A stretch of 64,000 nt of DNA from assembly GCA_036435485.1 (NCBI GenBank), contig CM071599.1:207985178-208049177 (forward strand), in the 5' to 3' direction. The notes beneath the pieces are model-generated. The model did not search any database. It saw nothing but the letters and a program-made list of their open reading frames with translations, and was not told where the DNA came from. This stretch comes from Saposhnikovia divaricata. Taxonomy: Eukaryota; Streptophyta; Magnoliopsida; Apiales; Apiaceae. The position numbers were made by a program, and so were the translations under genes. This document shows, in pieces, positions 12,030 to 21,250 of the stretch; position 1 is the first letter of the stretch, and every line of letters starts with the position of its first letter.

Positions 12030-12405
12030 GTAGCATTGAACGGTGCTAAACGGCACTAAACGACACTAAACGGTGCTAAACAGCCTTAAACGACGTTTAA
12101 ACGACGCTAAACGGCGATAAACGGTGCTAAACGGCACTAAACGACACTAAACAGTGCTAAACAGCCTTAAACGACGTTTAAACGATGTTAAACGACGCTA
12201 AACGGCGATAAACGGTGCTAAACGGCACTAAACGACACTAAACGGTGCTAAACAGCCTTAAACGATGTTTAGACGATGTTAAACGACGCTAAACGGCGAT
12301 AAACGGTGCTAAACGGCACTAAACGACACTAAACGGTGCTAAACAGCCTTAAACGACGTTTAAACGATGTTAAACGACGCTAAACGACGATAAACGGTGC
12401 TAAAC
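12030..12405. repeat. 91-bp tandem array in the Tat 3' region, part 1
   Basis: Built from about 10-bp blocks of the form TAAACGRYRC arranged in a 91-bp higher-order unit. The marker CAGCCTT occurs at 12081, 12162, 12253 and 12344. The first interval is 81 bp because one block is missing; later ones are 91. The array continues at 20219 after the nested copia element. Confidence 0.9.
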
Positions 12406-13511
12406 TGTTGGTGTATACTGAAAATATTTATTTGAAGTATTTACATTTATTTCTGGCCGGTTTAATTGAGAATCATTTAAATGTTTACATGTTGTCTAAA
12501 TATTATATATTGTGAATAATCTAGTATCAAATGGGATACAGAATATTAGATTATTAAATACGGTTTATATAATATAATAAGGTTCACAGCACAGGTGGAG
12601 TTAGACAATCCACTGGAATGGCTGTAGTATTATTTAGATTAGTTTATATTGACTAATAAATAATACTAGTATACTTTGTGTATATTGAACAGGATCAAAT
12701 TTAGAATTGTTCCCTTATACTGATTAAGAAGGTGAACTAAGATTCTATGTTATTATTAATGCTTAGGTTCTTAATCCGGAAATAATAATTGACACGTATA
12801 TATTATTTACATGCTTTGATTTATATATGAAATAATTCTTTTGATTTATTTCATTATATTTTGGGTGATGAAATAATATATATGGTGGGATATTATTTAT
12901 TGAAGGAATCCATGTCCTGATAATATTCGGGTTAATGATGTTCCCTTGAAAGCTCAAAAAGATTTAATTATGTGAAACCCTGCAGGTGGATTTATTCCGG
13001 CATAATTAAATAAAGGTTGAGTGGATAATCAAGGATAAAAGATATTAATTAAATGAATTATCAGTAATTTATTTAATTAATGGACATGCGATATTTTAAA
13101 CATGGGGAATTTAATAAGCAAATAATATTGGAACCGAATTAATTAATTAAATTACGGTATTAGGAAAGGTAGTGCAAATATTAATTCTTTAGTGGATTGA
13201 ATTAATATTTAATTACATTGGGCTAGGCTCAAGATGTAATTAGAAGGCCCAACCTAATTATCCATGATCCCTATTGTAGCCTATATATATTCCTATTCTC
13301 TTCTTGCTGGGGGCTGGTCGAAAAATTTTGTAGCCACCCAGGAGCAAGAAGAGAGGTTAACTTGAGAAGACGAAGGCCACACTTCGCTCAAGGGAATTTG
13401 GGAATACAATAGAAGAGCGTGGAATCAACCGTTAACAAGGTGACTTTTCTATTCGTACTCGTTAATTTATTGTATCGAAATTCGCAGTGCCAAGATCTGA
13501 TTGTCCCAACA
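12406..13511 (+). repeat. 5' LTR of the nested copia
   Basis: 1106 bp, TGTTGG...CCAACA, nearly identical to 19113-20218; differences seen near 12614 and 13262. An open frame of 64 codons on the minus strand inside each LTR is a chance frame. Confidence 0.95.
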
Positions 13512-13513
13512 AT

Positions 13514-13526
13514 TGGTATCAGAGCC
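13514..13526 (+). promoter_or_regulatory. Primer-binding site, initiator tRNA-Met
   Basis: TGGTATCAGAGCC starts 3 bases after the 5' LTR and is the usual copia primer site complementary to the 3' end of initiator tRNA-Met. Confidence 0.9.
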
Positions 13527-14008
13527 TGGTTCATTGGTTCTGCGAATTTTGATACGATGTCCATGTCGTAATTATATATGCATGTGTATAGTGGTGTGCT
13601 TGGATAATAATCTTTTGCAGGTTGTTTAGTATCCACTATTATGGCCATGTAATTTTAATTATGTGTTTGGATCCCACGTGGTTTAATCGTGGTTATTTTA
13701 TTTGGTTTCCACGTGGTTTATCGTGGTTGTAAAACACGAGGGTTGATCGTGTTAAAATAGATTTACAAAATTAGTTTTGTATTAGATCTGTTTTGTATGT
13801 AATTGTTTGATGGATTATGTAAAAATCCGGGTATTTTGTAACAATTATGTGCGATCGGAAATCAAATCGGAGAAACAAAATTGTCCGCTGCGTAATTGAT
13901 TTTGGCTGCTGGTATAGTAGTTCGAACAGAAAGAATTCAAGAAACAAAGTCTGGGAACAAGAACTAGGAAGAAGCAGGCGCGCGCGCGTGCAAATTCTGG
14001 ACAAAGTG

Positions 14009-14158
14009 TGTAACGCAGGTCCGACCTGCGTTACAAGAGGAAAAGGGTCTGTAACGCAGGACAGGCATGCGTTACAGGATGAAAAAGGTCTGTAACGCAG
14101 TGTCCGAATGCGTTACAGGGCAAAACAGGCAGTAACTCCAGTGCAACCTGCGCAACAG
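14009..14158 (+). repeat. 41-bp tandem repeats, each with a hairpin, in the copia leader
   Basis: Three units start at 14009, 14050 and 14091, exactly 41 bp apart, each holding an inverted repeat TGTAACGCA...TGCGTTACA. Arms are 11 bp with a 5-nt loop in the first and 9 bp with 9-nt loops in the others. A degenerate fourth unit follows near 14132. They lie between primer site and gag. Confidence 0.88.
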
Positions 14159-14615
14159 AAGAGTTTTGGCAGAAAAATGATTTTTTCAGCAGAACAGGGC
14201 TGGAAATTTAATTGTTTTTTAAGGGGCCATAATAGTGGATTTAAATTATGTTTTTTTAATTTTAATTCCGCTATTTAATTTTTAATTATTGCTTTAAATA
14301 ATTATTATGTGTGTTGTTAATTATGTGTGTAATTTTTAATTGCATGTTTAACATAATTAGGACGACATGGACATTAATTTTATTTATTGCTTTAATTTTA
14401 TGATGCATGCTGCTATGTTATGTGTTCTTTGTTTTGTTATTTTTATAACATGTGGACCTCGAAAAAATAACATAGGGCGATGCATCTAGATAAAATTCCT
14501 CAATTTTAAATAAAAATTCTAAGTGGGTGAGGGAATTAATTAGGAATTAAATCCCATGGTCTCCATTATTATTTGTATGTAATTTAACACCGAGACGAAT
14601 ATAAATTATATACAT

Positions 14616-15068
14616 GCCACCCATCGTGGCGTATGATTTATGGTGTCAGGTAGTGTTATGGATATTACTAGAACAAACTTCCTAAATTAATTACGAATAT
14701 TGAAAGGTATACATGCCACCCATCGTGGCGTACCAAGTTTCATAGAATTCGATTAATTAGAAGGGTACCACTGATTGAATATAGATTTTCAATATTGAGA
14801 GAAAGGATGATTCTGTCTAGAAAGGGGTCTTAAGTGATGCCTCTTTGACAATGCTCCCCCCGATCTGGGAATTATCCTATTATCGATTATTGATTTGAAA
14901 TATTTAATGGTGGTATCCAGTCTTTTTATTAATTTAAGATTTAATAATGGTATACACTTAGCTATGAAAAATAATATATAGTCCACCCTAACGTGGCGTA
15001 TTATTTAGTAATAGGACCGAAGTAATATTTAAACGAATTTAAGTGGTATATATGTCATCCATCGTGGC
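14616..15068 (+). repeat. Four dispersed GCCACCCATCGTGGC mini-hairpins in the copia leader
   Basis: The motif, followed by GTA, occurs at 14616-14630 and 14715-14729, and in weaker form at 14983-14996 and 15054-15068. GCCAC and GTGGC can pair around a 5-nt loop. Confidence 0.8.
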
Positions 15069-15201
15069 GTACCAGATACTTATGGTGTTTAAATATTAGT
15101 GCATTAATTTTAATTAATTGTTAGAGGAAACCAATAGGATTTAAGATTTATGCAACTATCTGATTATGTGTTACATGTATGATTCTCAGGATTAGATCAC
15201 T

Positions 15202-16035
15202 ATGGGCTTTAATCCACTATTCACCATACTTAAGGATAACAAACTTACTGGACCGAACTATATTGAATGGAAACGTAATTTGGACATAGTGTTGACTGCT
15301 GAGGAGTACAAATTTTGTACTTATGAACCCAAGCCAGACCAGCCTGCTGAAGATGCTCCTGAAAGTGAGAAGGATTATTATAAGAGGTGGATTAAGGCTG
15401 ATGAGATGTCGCGATGTTACATTCTGGCAGCAATGTCGGGTGTTTTGCAGCATCAGCATCAGGCTATGCCCACTGCTTCAGATATGCTCTTTAATCTCAA
15501 GGAACTTTTTGGAGAACAGAATAGGGCTGCTAGGCAAGTAGCAATGAAGGCTTTAATGAACACTCATATGGTTGAAGGAACACCTGTTAGGGATCATGTT
15601 CTCAGAATGATGTCTCATCTGAATGAGATGGAGATCCTTGGTGCTGATATTGATGGGGAAACCCAGATCGATATCATCCTTATGAGCTTGCCCAAAAGTT
15701 TTGAGCAGTTCCACTTGAATTACACCATGAACAAAAGGATGTATAGTCTCGCGGAACTTCTGACAGAACTTCAAGCAGCTGAAGGACTCTTTAAGCAGAA
15801 TGTTCAAGTGAATGTGGCCGAGAAAGCTTCTTCATCTAAACCGAAAGGTAAGAAGAAGAAAAAGACTCAGACACAGAAAGCTGGAAAGATTGCTAATGCA
15901 GTGGGAGTTCAAGGTGGTGTGAAAAAGCCTAAGGGCAAGTGCTTCAGGTGCAAGCAGTCAGGTCACTGGAAAAAGGATTGTCCTCTTCCTAAGAAGACAA
16001 ACAATACTGGGGTTCCAGCAATCCAGAATGCTTAG
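15202..16035 (+). CDS. gag: Copia gag polyprotein
   Basis: 277 codons. The N-terminal half fits the copia gag family (UBN2 type; TGPNYIEWKRNLDIVL near residues 16-31). A lysine-rich stretch (about residues 212-224) precedes a CCHC zinc knuckle CFRCKQSGHWKKDC (about residues 250-263) that would bind the genomic RNA in the particle. The frame stops at TAG 16033-16035, soon after the knuckle, where a deletion has joined it out of frame to pol. In normal copia elements gag and pol share one frame. It is uninterrupted, so gag may still be made. Confidence 0.9.
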   Translation: MGFNPLFTILKDNKLTGPNYIEWKRNLDIVLTAEEYKFCTYEPKPDQPAEDAPESEKDYYKRWIKADEMSRCYILAAMSGVLQHQHQAMPTASDMLFNLKELFGEQNRAARQVAMKALMNTHMVEGTPVRDHVLRMMSHLNEMEILGADIDGETQIDIILMSLPKSFEQFHLNYTMNKRMYSLAELLTELQAAEGLFKQNVQVNVAEKASSSKPKGKKKKKTQTQKAGKIANAVGVQGGVKKPKGKCFRCKQSGHWKKDCPLPKKTNNTGVPAIQNA

Positions 16036-19000
16036 AGATGGCGAAATATATGTGTTCATGGGAGATGCTACGAAAGTAGCAGTAGTTGCAGTTGGAATAA
16101 TTACATTGTCTTTTGGCGATGATAGGATTTTGGTTTTGAACAATTGTCTTTATGTACCTTCGTTTAGAAGGAATTTAATTTCGGTTTCTAAACTTGCCAT
16201 GGATGGTTATAATGTTTGTTTGGATCGTAATGTTTCTATTATGATGAATAAACGAGTTATATGTTCTGGTACATTGCAAGACAATTTATATATTATTAAT
16301 CCTATCCAACCAATGCTGCAACATAAGGAAACTAATAACATTCTTTCTAGCTCAAATAAAAGAAAGAAACCTTCTGAATTGAACCAAACATATCTTTGGC
16401 ACTTAAGATTAGGTCATATTAACTTGAGGAGGATTCAAAGACTGGTAGTAGATGGGCCATTAGGCTCGTTGGCAGTGGAGCCATTTCCAGTTTGTGAATC
16501 CTGCTTGGAAGGTAAGATGACTAATAGGCCTTTTAAAGCAAAGGGGAATAGAGCTAAAGAAGTGTTAGAATTGGTTCATACTGATTTATGTGGACCTATG
16601 AGTATCCAAGCAAGAGGAGGTTATGAGTATTTTGTCACTTTCATTGACGATTATTCTAGATATGGGTACATTTATTTGTTGCGCCGTAAGTCTGAGTGCT
16701 TTGAAAAATTCAAAGAGTACAAAGCAAGTGCGGAGAAGCGACATCTTGGAAAATGTATCAAGTCACTACGATCAGATCGTGGTGGCGAATACTTGCTTGG
16801 AGAATTTAGGGAATATTTATCAGAAAATGGGATTGCATCCCAGTTGTCTGCACCTGGCACACCTCAGCAGAATGGTGCAGCAGAAAGAAGGAATCGGACT
16901 CTTTTAGAGAGTGTTAGATCGATGATGAGTTATTCAGATTTACCCAAGTCGTTTTGGGGATATGCTATAGAAACAACGGCTTACCTTCTGAACTTGGTAC
17001 CTTCTAAGTCGGTTCCCGAGACTCCAATAGAATTGTGGACTGGTAGCAAACCAAGTCTAAGACATATTCGGATTTGGGGTTGTCCAGCACATGTGCTGAA
17101 CAAGAACGCGACCAAGTTAGAATCTCGTACAGAAGTAAGGCTGTTTGTAGGCTATCCCATGGGAACGAAAGGTTATTCATTTTATAGTCCTAGGGATCGA
17201 GACATCATTGTTAGCACCAATGCTAGATTCTTAGAAGAAGACTATATAATGAAACACAAACCCATGAGTAGTATCGTTTTAGAGGAACTAGTGGGAGGGA
17301 CAGATAATCCCCAAGTGCCAATAGTACAAGTAGATCAACCACAAGAAAATGCACAACCTGTCACTAATACCACACCGGTGCTTCGTCGTAGTGGGAGGGT
17401 TGTTCAACAACCTGATAGATTCATGTTTTTGGGAGAGTCCTCGGACTTGGTCTCTGGTGAACATGATGAGGATCCCAGGACATACGAAGAAGCAATTCTA
17501 GATAAAGATGCAGATCTTTGGCAAAAGGCAATGGAATCTGAGATGGAATCTATGTATTCTAATCAAGTTTGGGAGCTCGTGGAACCACCCAAAGGTGTAA
17601 AACCCATTGGATGTATGTGGATCTACAAGAAGAAAAGAGGATCTGACAAAAAGGTGAAAGCCTGGAAAGCACGACTTGTTGCGAAAGGGTATACTCAGAA
17701 AGAAGGGATCGATTATGAGGAAACTTTTTCGCCGGTTGTTATGCTTAAGTCGATCCGGATTCTTTTATCTATAGCAGCTCATCTCGATTATGAGATTTGG
17801 CAAATGGATGTCAAGACAGCTTTCCTTAATGGAAGTCTTGAGGAAACCATCTATATGCAACAACCAAAAGGATTCATTAAGGAAGGCCAAGAGCATCTTG
17901 TATGTAAGCTTAAGAGGTCTATTTATGGACTAAAACAAGCTTCTAGAGACTGGAATATTCGTTTTGATCAGGCAGTCCAGTCATATGGATTTGATCAAAG
18001 TCCAAGCGAATCATGTGTGTATAAGAGAAGTGAGGGAAATGCAGTGGTTTTTCTGGTACTGTATGTTGATGACATTTTACTCATTGGAAACAATGTTAAG
18101 ATGTTGTCATCAATAAAGGCATGGTTGTTCAAACAATTTGAAATGAAGGACTTAGGTGAAGCGGCATACATCCTTGGGATCAAAGTAATAAGGGATCGCA
18201 AGAAAAGGATGTTGGCTTTGTCTCAAGAGCCCTACATTGATGAAGTATTAGCTCGTTTTAACATGCAGAACTCTAAGAAAGGTTTTTTACCTTTTAAGCA
18301 TGGAGTGGCTCTATCCAAGGAGCAGTGTCCTTCGACACCTAAGGATATAGAGAGCATGAAAGCAGTTCCTTATGCTTCGGCATGTGGAAGCTTAATGTAT
18401 GCTATGTTATGTACGAGGCCTGACATCTGCTTTGCTGTAGGCATGGTTAGTAGATATCAGTCGAACCCAGGTCAGGAACATTGGAGCGCAGTAAAAACTA
18501 TACTCAAGTACCTGAGAAGGACTAAGGAGTATATGTTAATTTACAAGGCCTCAGATCTATTTCCTTTGGGATATACTGATTCAGATTTCCAATCAGATAG
18601 GGATAAGAGGAAATCGACCTCGGGATATGTTTTTACTTTGGGAGGTGGAGCTGTTATATGGAGGAGTGTAAAGCAGAAATGCATTGCAGACTCTACCATG
18701 GAAGCCGAGTATGTGGCGGCCTCTGAGGCTGCAAAGGAGGCTGTATGGTTCAGGAACTTCCTTTTGGACTTGGATGTGGTACCTAATTTGCCTAGGAGCT
18801 TCACAGTGTATTGTGATAACACTGGTGCTGTGGCAAATTCGAAGGAATCACGAGATCACAAGGCAGCTAAACATATTGAACGTAAGTATCATCTCATACG
18901 AGGAATCGTAAAGCGAGGAGATATAGTTGTGGCTCACATATCATCAGAAGACAACCGGGCAGATCCTTTCACAAAGAGTTTGCCAGCCAAGGTTTTTGAC

Positions 19001-19042
19001 AGGCATGTGGAAGCGATAGGAGTCAGATGGATGGACACATAG
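16028..19042 (+). pseudogene. pol: Copia pol lacking the protease active site
   Basis: About 1004 codons are open in a frame one base off gag. The sequence begins inside the C-terminal half of the protease domain (GEIYVFMGDATKVAVVAVG); the D-S/T-G-A catalytic motif is absent from both gag and pol, showing a deletion at about 16020-16035. Downstream order: pre-integrase with H-H-C-C residues (WHLRLGHIN...CESCLEGK), integrase core (HTDLCGP, RSDRGGEY, PQQNGAAERRN), RT with YVDDILL, RNase H with YTDSDFQSD and TMEAEYVAAS. Pol beyond the deletion has no internal stop. Integrase and RT look intact, but the polyprotein cannot mature on its own. Confidence 0.9.
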
Positions 19043-19098
19043 TTTTCTGTGTAATAGTGGATTAAATAAACACTGATATACTCATAGAATATTTTGAG

Positions 19099-19112
19099 TA
19101 TAAGTGGGAGAT
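19099..19112 (+). promoter_or_regulatory. Polypurine tract of the copia element
   Basis: ATAAGTGGGAGAT-type purine run directly before the 3' LTR at 19113, the expected plus-strand primer. Confidence 0.85.
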
Positions 19113-20218
19113 TGTTGGTGTATACTGAAAATATTTATTTGAAGTATTTACATTTATTTCTGGCCGGTTTAATTGAGAATCATTTAAATGTTTACATGTT
19201 GTCTAAATATTATATATTGTGAATAATCTAGTATCAAATGGGATACAGAATATTAGATTATTAAATACGGTTTATATAATATAATAAGGTTCACAGCACA
19301 GGTGGAGTTAGACAATCCACTGGAATGGCTGTAATATTATTTAGATTAGTTTATATTGACTAATAAATAATACTAGTATACTTTGTGTATATTGAACAGG
19401 ATCAAATTTAGAATTGTTCCCTTATACTGATTAAGAAGGTGAACTAAGATTCTATGTTATTATTAATGCTTAGGTTCTTAATCCGGAAATAATAATTGAC
19501 ACGTATATATTATTTACATGCTTTGATTTATATATGAAATAATTCTTTTGATTTATTTCATTATATTTTGGGTGATGAAATAATATATATGGTGGGATAT
19601 TATTTATTGAAGGAATCCATGTCCTGATAATATTCGGGTTAATGATGTTCCCTTGAAAGCTCAAAAAGATTTAATTATGTGAAACCCTGCAGGTGGATTT
19701 ATTCCGGCATAATTAAATAAAGGTTGAGTGGATAATCAAGGATAAAAGATATTAATTAAATGAATTATCAGTAATTTATTTAATTAATGGACATGCGATA
19801 TTTTAAACATGGGGAATTTAATAAGCAAATAATATTGGAACCGAATTAATTAATTAAATTACGGTATTAGGAAAGGTAGTGCAAATATTAATTCTTTAGT
19901 GGATTGAATTAATATTTAATTACATTGGGCTAGGCTCAAGATGTAATTAGAAGGCCCAACCTAATTATTCATGATCCCTATTGTAGCCTATATATATTCC
20001 TATTCTCTTCTTGCTGGGGGCTGGTCGAAAAATTTTGTAGCCACCCAGGAGCAAGAAGAGAGGTTAACTTGAGAAGACGAAGGCCACACTTCGCTCAAGG
20101 GAATTTGGGAATACAATAGAAGAGCGTGGAATCAACCGTTAACAAGGTGACTTTTCTATTCGTACTCGTTAATTTATTGTATCGAAATTCGCAGTGCCAA
20201 GATCTGATTGTCCCAACA
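19113..20218 (+). repeat. 3' LTR of the nested copia
   Basis: 1106 bp, TGTTGG...CCAACA, matching 12406-13511 almost exactly. Followed by the target duplication TAAAC at 20219-20223. Confidence 0.95.
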
Positions 20219-20421
20219 TAAACGGCACTAAACGACACTAAACGGTGCTAAACAGCCTTAAACGACGTTTAAACGATGTTAAACGACGCAAAACGGCGAT
20301 AAACGGTGCTAAACGGCACTAAACGACACTAAACGGTGCTAAACAGCCTTAAACGACGTTTAAACGATGTTAAACGACGATAAATGGCGATAAACGGTGC
20401 TAAATGGCACTAAACGGTGCA
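20219..20421. repeat. 91-bp tandem array, part 2
   Basis: Continues the array cut by the copia element. CAGCCTT occurs at 20253 and 20344, 91 bp apart. Removing the copia and one TAAAC places 20253 exactly 91 bp after 12344. Confidence 0.9.
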
Positions 20422-20494
20422 CCTAAAACCATACGAAAAAATCGAGATTTAGGACCAGAAACTACCCGAGAATTGCTGAAAAATCAAGATTCAG

Positions 20495-20785
20495 GACCAC
20501 GAGCTAACCCGCGATCGGCCGGATTAAGGGCTAGCTCGTGGTCGGCTAGCTCCTGGTCGGCTGAAGGGCCTCGAACCAAGGTGGTCGGCTGGGAGGCCTT
20601 GATCCCAGGTGGTCGGCCGGCACCTGGTCGGCTGCGGGCTGGTCGGCTGGGGCTCCTTGACGTGCCTTGGTCGGCCGGTTCGTGGTCGTTTAGCTCGTGG
20701 TCGGCCGGGGCATCCCAAAACGCCGTGGTCGGCTGCGAGGTGGTCGGCCATGGCTCCTTCAGGTGTCATGGTCGGCCATTTTCAA
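20495..20785. repeat. GC-rich (GTGGTCGGCY) degenerate repeat
   Basis: About a dozen irregular copies of TGGTCGGCC or TGGTCGGCT occur here, making a sharp GC-rich island in an AT-rich element. Open frames on both strands are low-complexity and have no family resemblance, so I do not call a gene. Confidence 0.75.
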
Positions 20786-21097
20786 GGATCCGGAAGCTCG
20801 ATCTCGATCCCTAATTTAGTATTTTGGTCAACCGTGACTTCTATCGGTACTACACCTTAATTCAGGATTAGCACTACTAACCTCGTGTTTAAGACTAAAC
20901 TCGTTGTTTATCTTTTTAAGTGCAAACATCCATGCAGTAAATATTCCAGCTATTTCTTTTCCGACAAATATGAATTATAACGATTCTTTCTGTATAACGT
21001 GGATAATTTCTGTCCTTTTTTCGTCTATAAACGATAGATGACCTGTAAACACGAACCAAGCTGAGATTCAACCTGATGTACCAGGTCATGTATTTTC

Positions 21098-21105
21098 TAT
21101 AAAAG
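21098..21105 (+). promoter_or_regulatory. TATA box of the antisense gene in the Tat element
   Basis: TATAAAAG lies 146 bp upstream of the ATG at 21251. The stretch between is pyrimidine-rich and then carries repeated CAAGATC motifs, like a plant 5'UTR. It points opposite to the Tat gag-pol. Confidence 0.6.
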
Positions 21106-21250
21106 AGGAGAAGTAGCCTTCATTTCCATTCACTTCTTCATTTCTGAGCTCTCAAATTCTTAAGTTCTCTTAGGTTCAAGTTGCAAGATCCAGTTCGAGC
21201 TTCAAGATCAGGTTTCAGATCCAAGATCAAGTTTCAGCTTCTGTATCAAG

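Larger units (their letters stand above)
12406..20218 (+). mobile_element. Young Ty1/copia element nested in the tandem array
   Basis: Two 1106-bp LTRs (12406-13511 and 19113-20218) start TGTTGG and end CCAACA. They are flanked by TAAAC on both sides (12401-12405, 20219-20223), taken from the repeat unit itself. The LTRs differ at about 2 positions by eye, so insertion is recent. Inside: initiator-Met primer site, a 1.7-kb leader with structured repeats, gag, pol (integrase, RT, RNase H) and a polypurine tract. The protease region is deleted. Confidence 0.95.

Noticed and set aside
12030..12405. Regular repeats that look CRISPR-like
   Set aside because: There are no unique spacers; whole 91-bp units are repeated, and the context is a plant retrotransposon.
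12763..12957. 64-codon minus-strand frame, repeated at 19470-19664
   Set aside because: Both lie in the copia LTRs and are identical because the LTRs are; low-complexity Ile/Asn-rich product.
13847..14095. 82-codon frame upstream of gag in the copia leader
   Set aside because: It passes through the 41-bp hairpin repeats and has no start context or similarity; leader RNA is more likely.
16028..16035. Programmed frameshift between copia gag and pol
   Set aside because: The protease active site is missing from both frames, so a deletion explains the change of frame better.
20404..20814. A 136-codon open frame across the GC-rich repeat
   Set aside because: Its codons come from repeated TGGTCGGC words, the opposite strand is open as well, and no domain pattern is seen.
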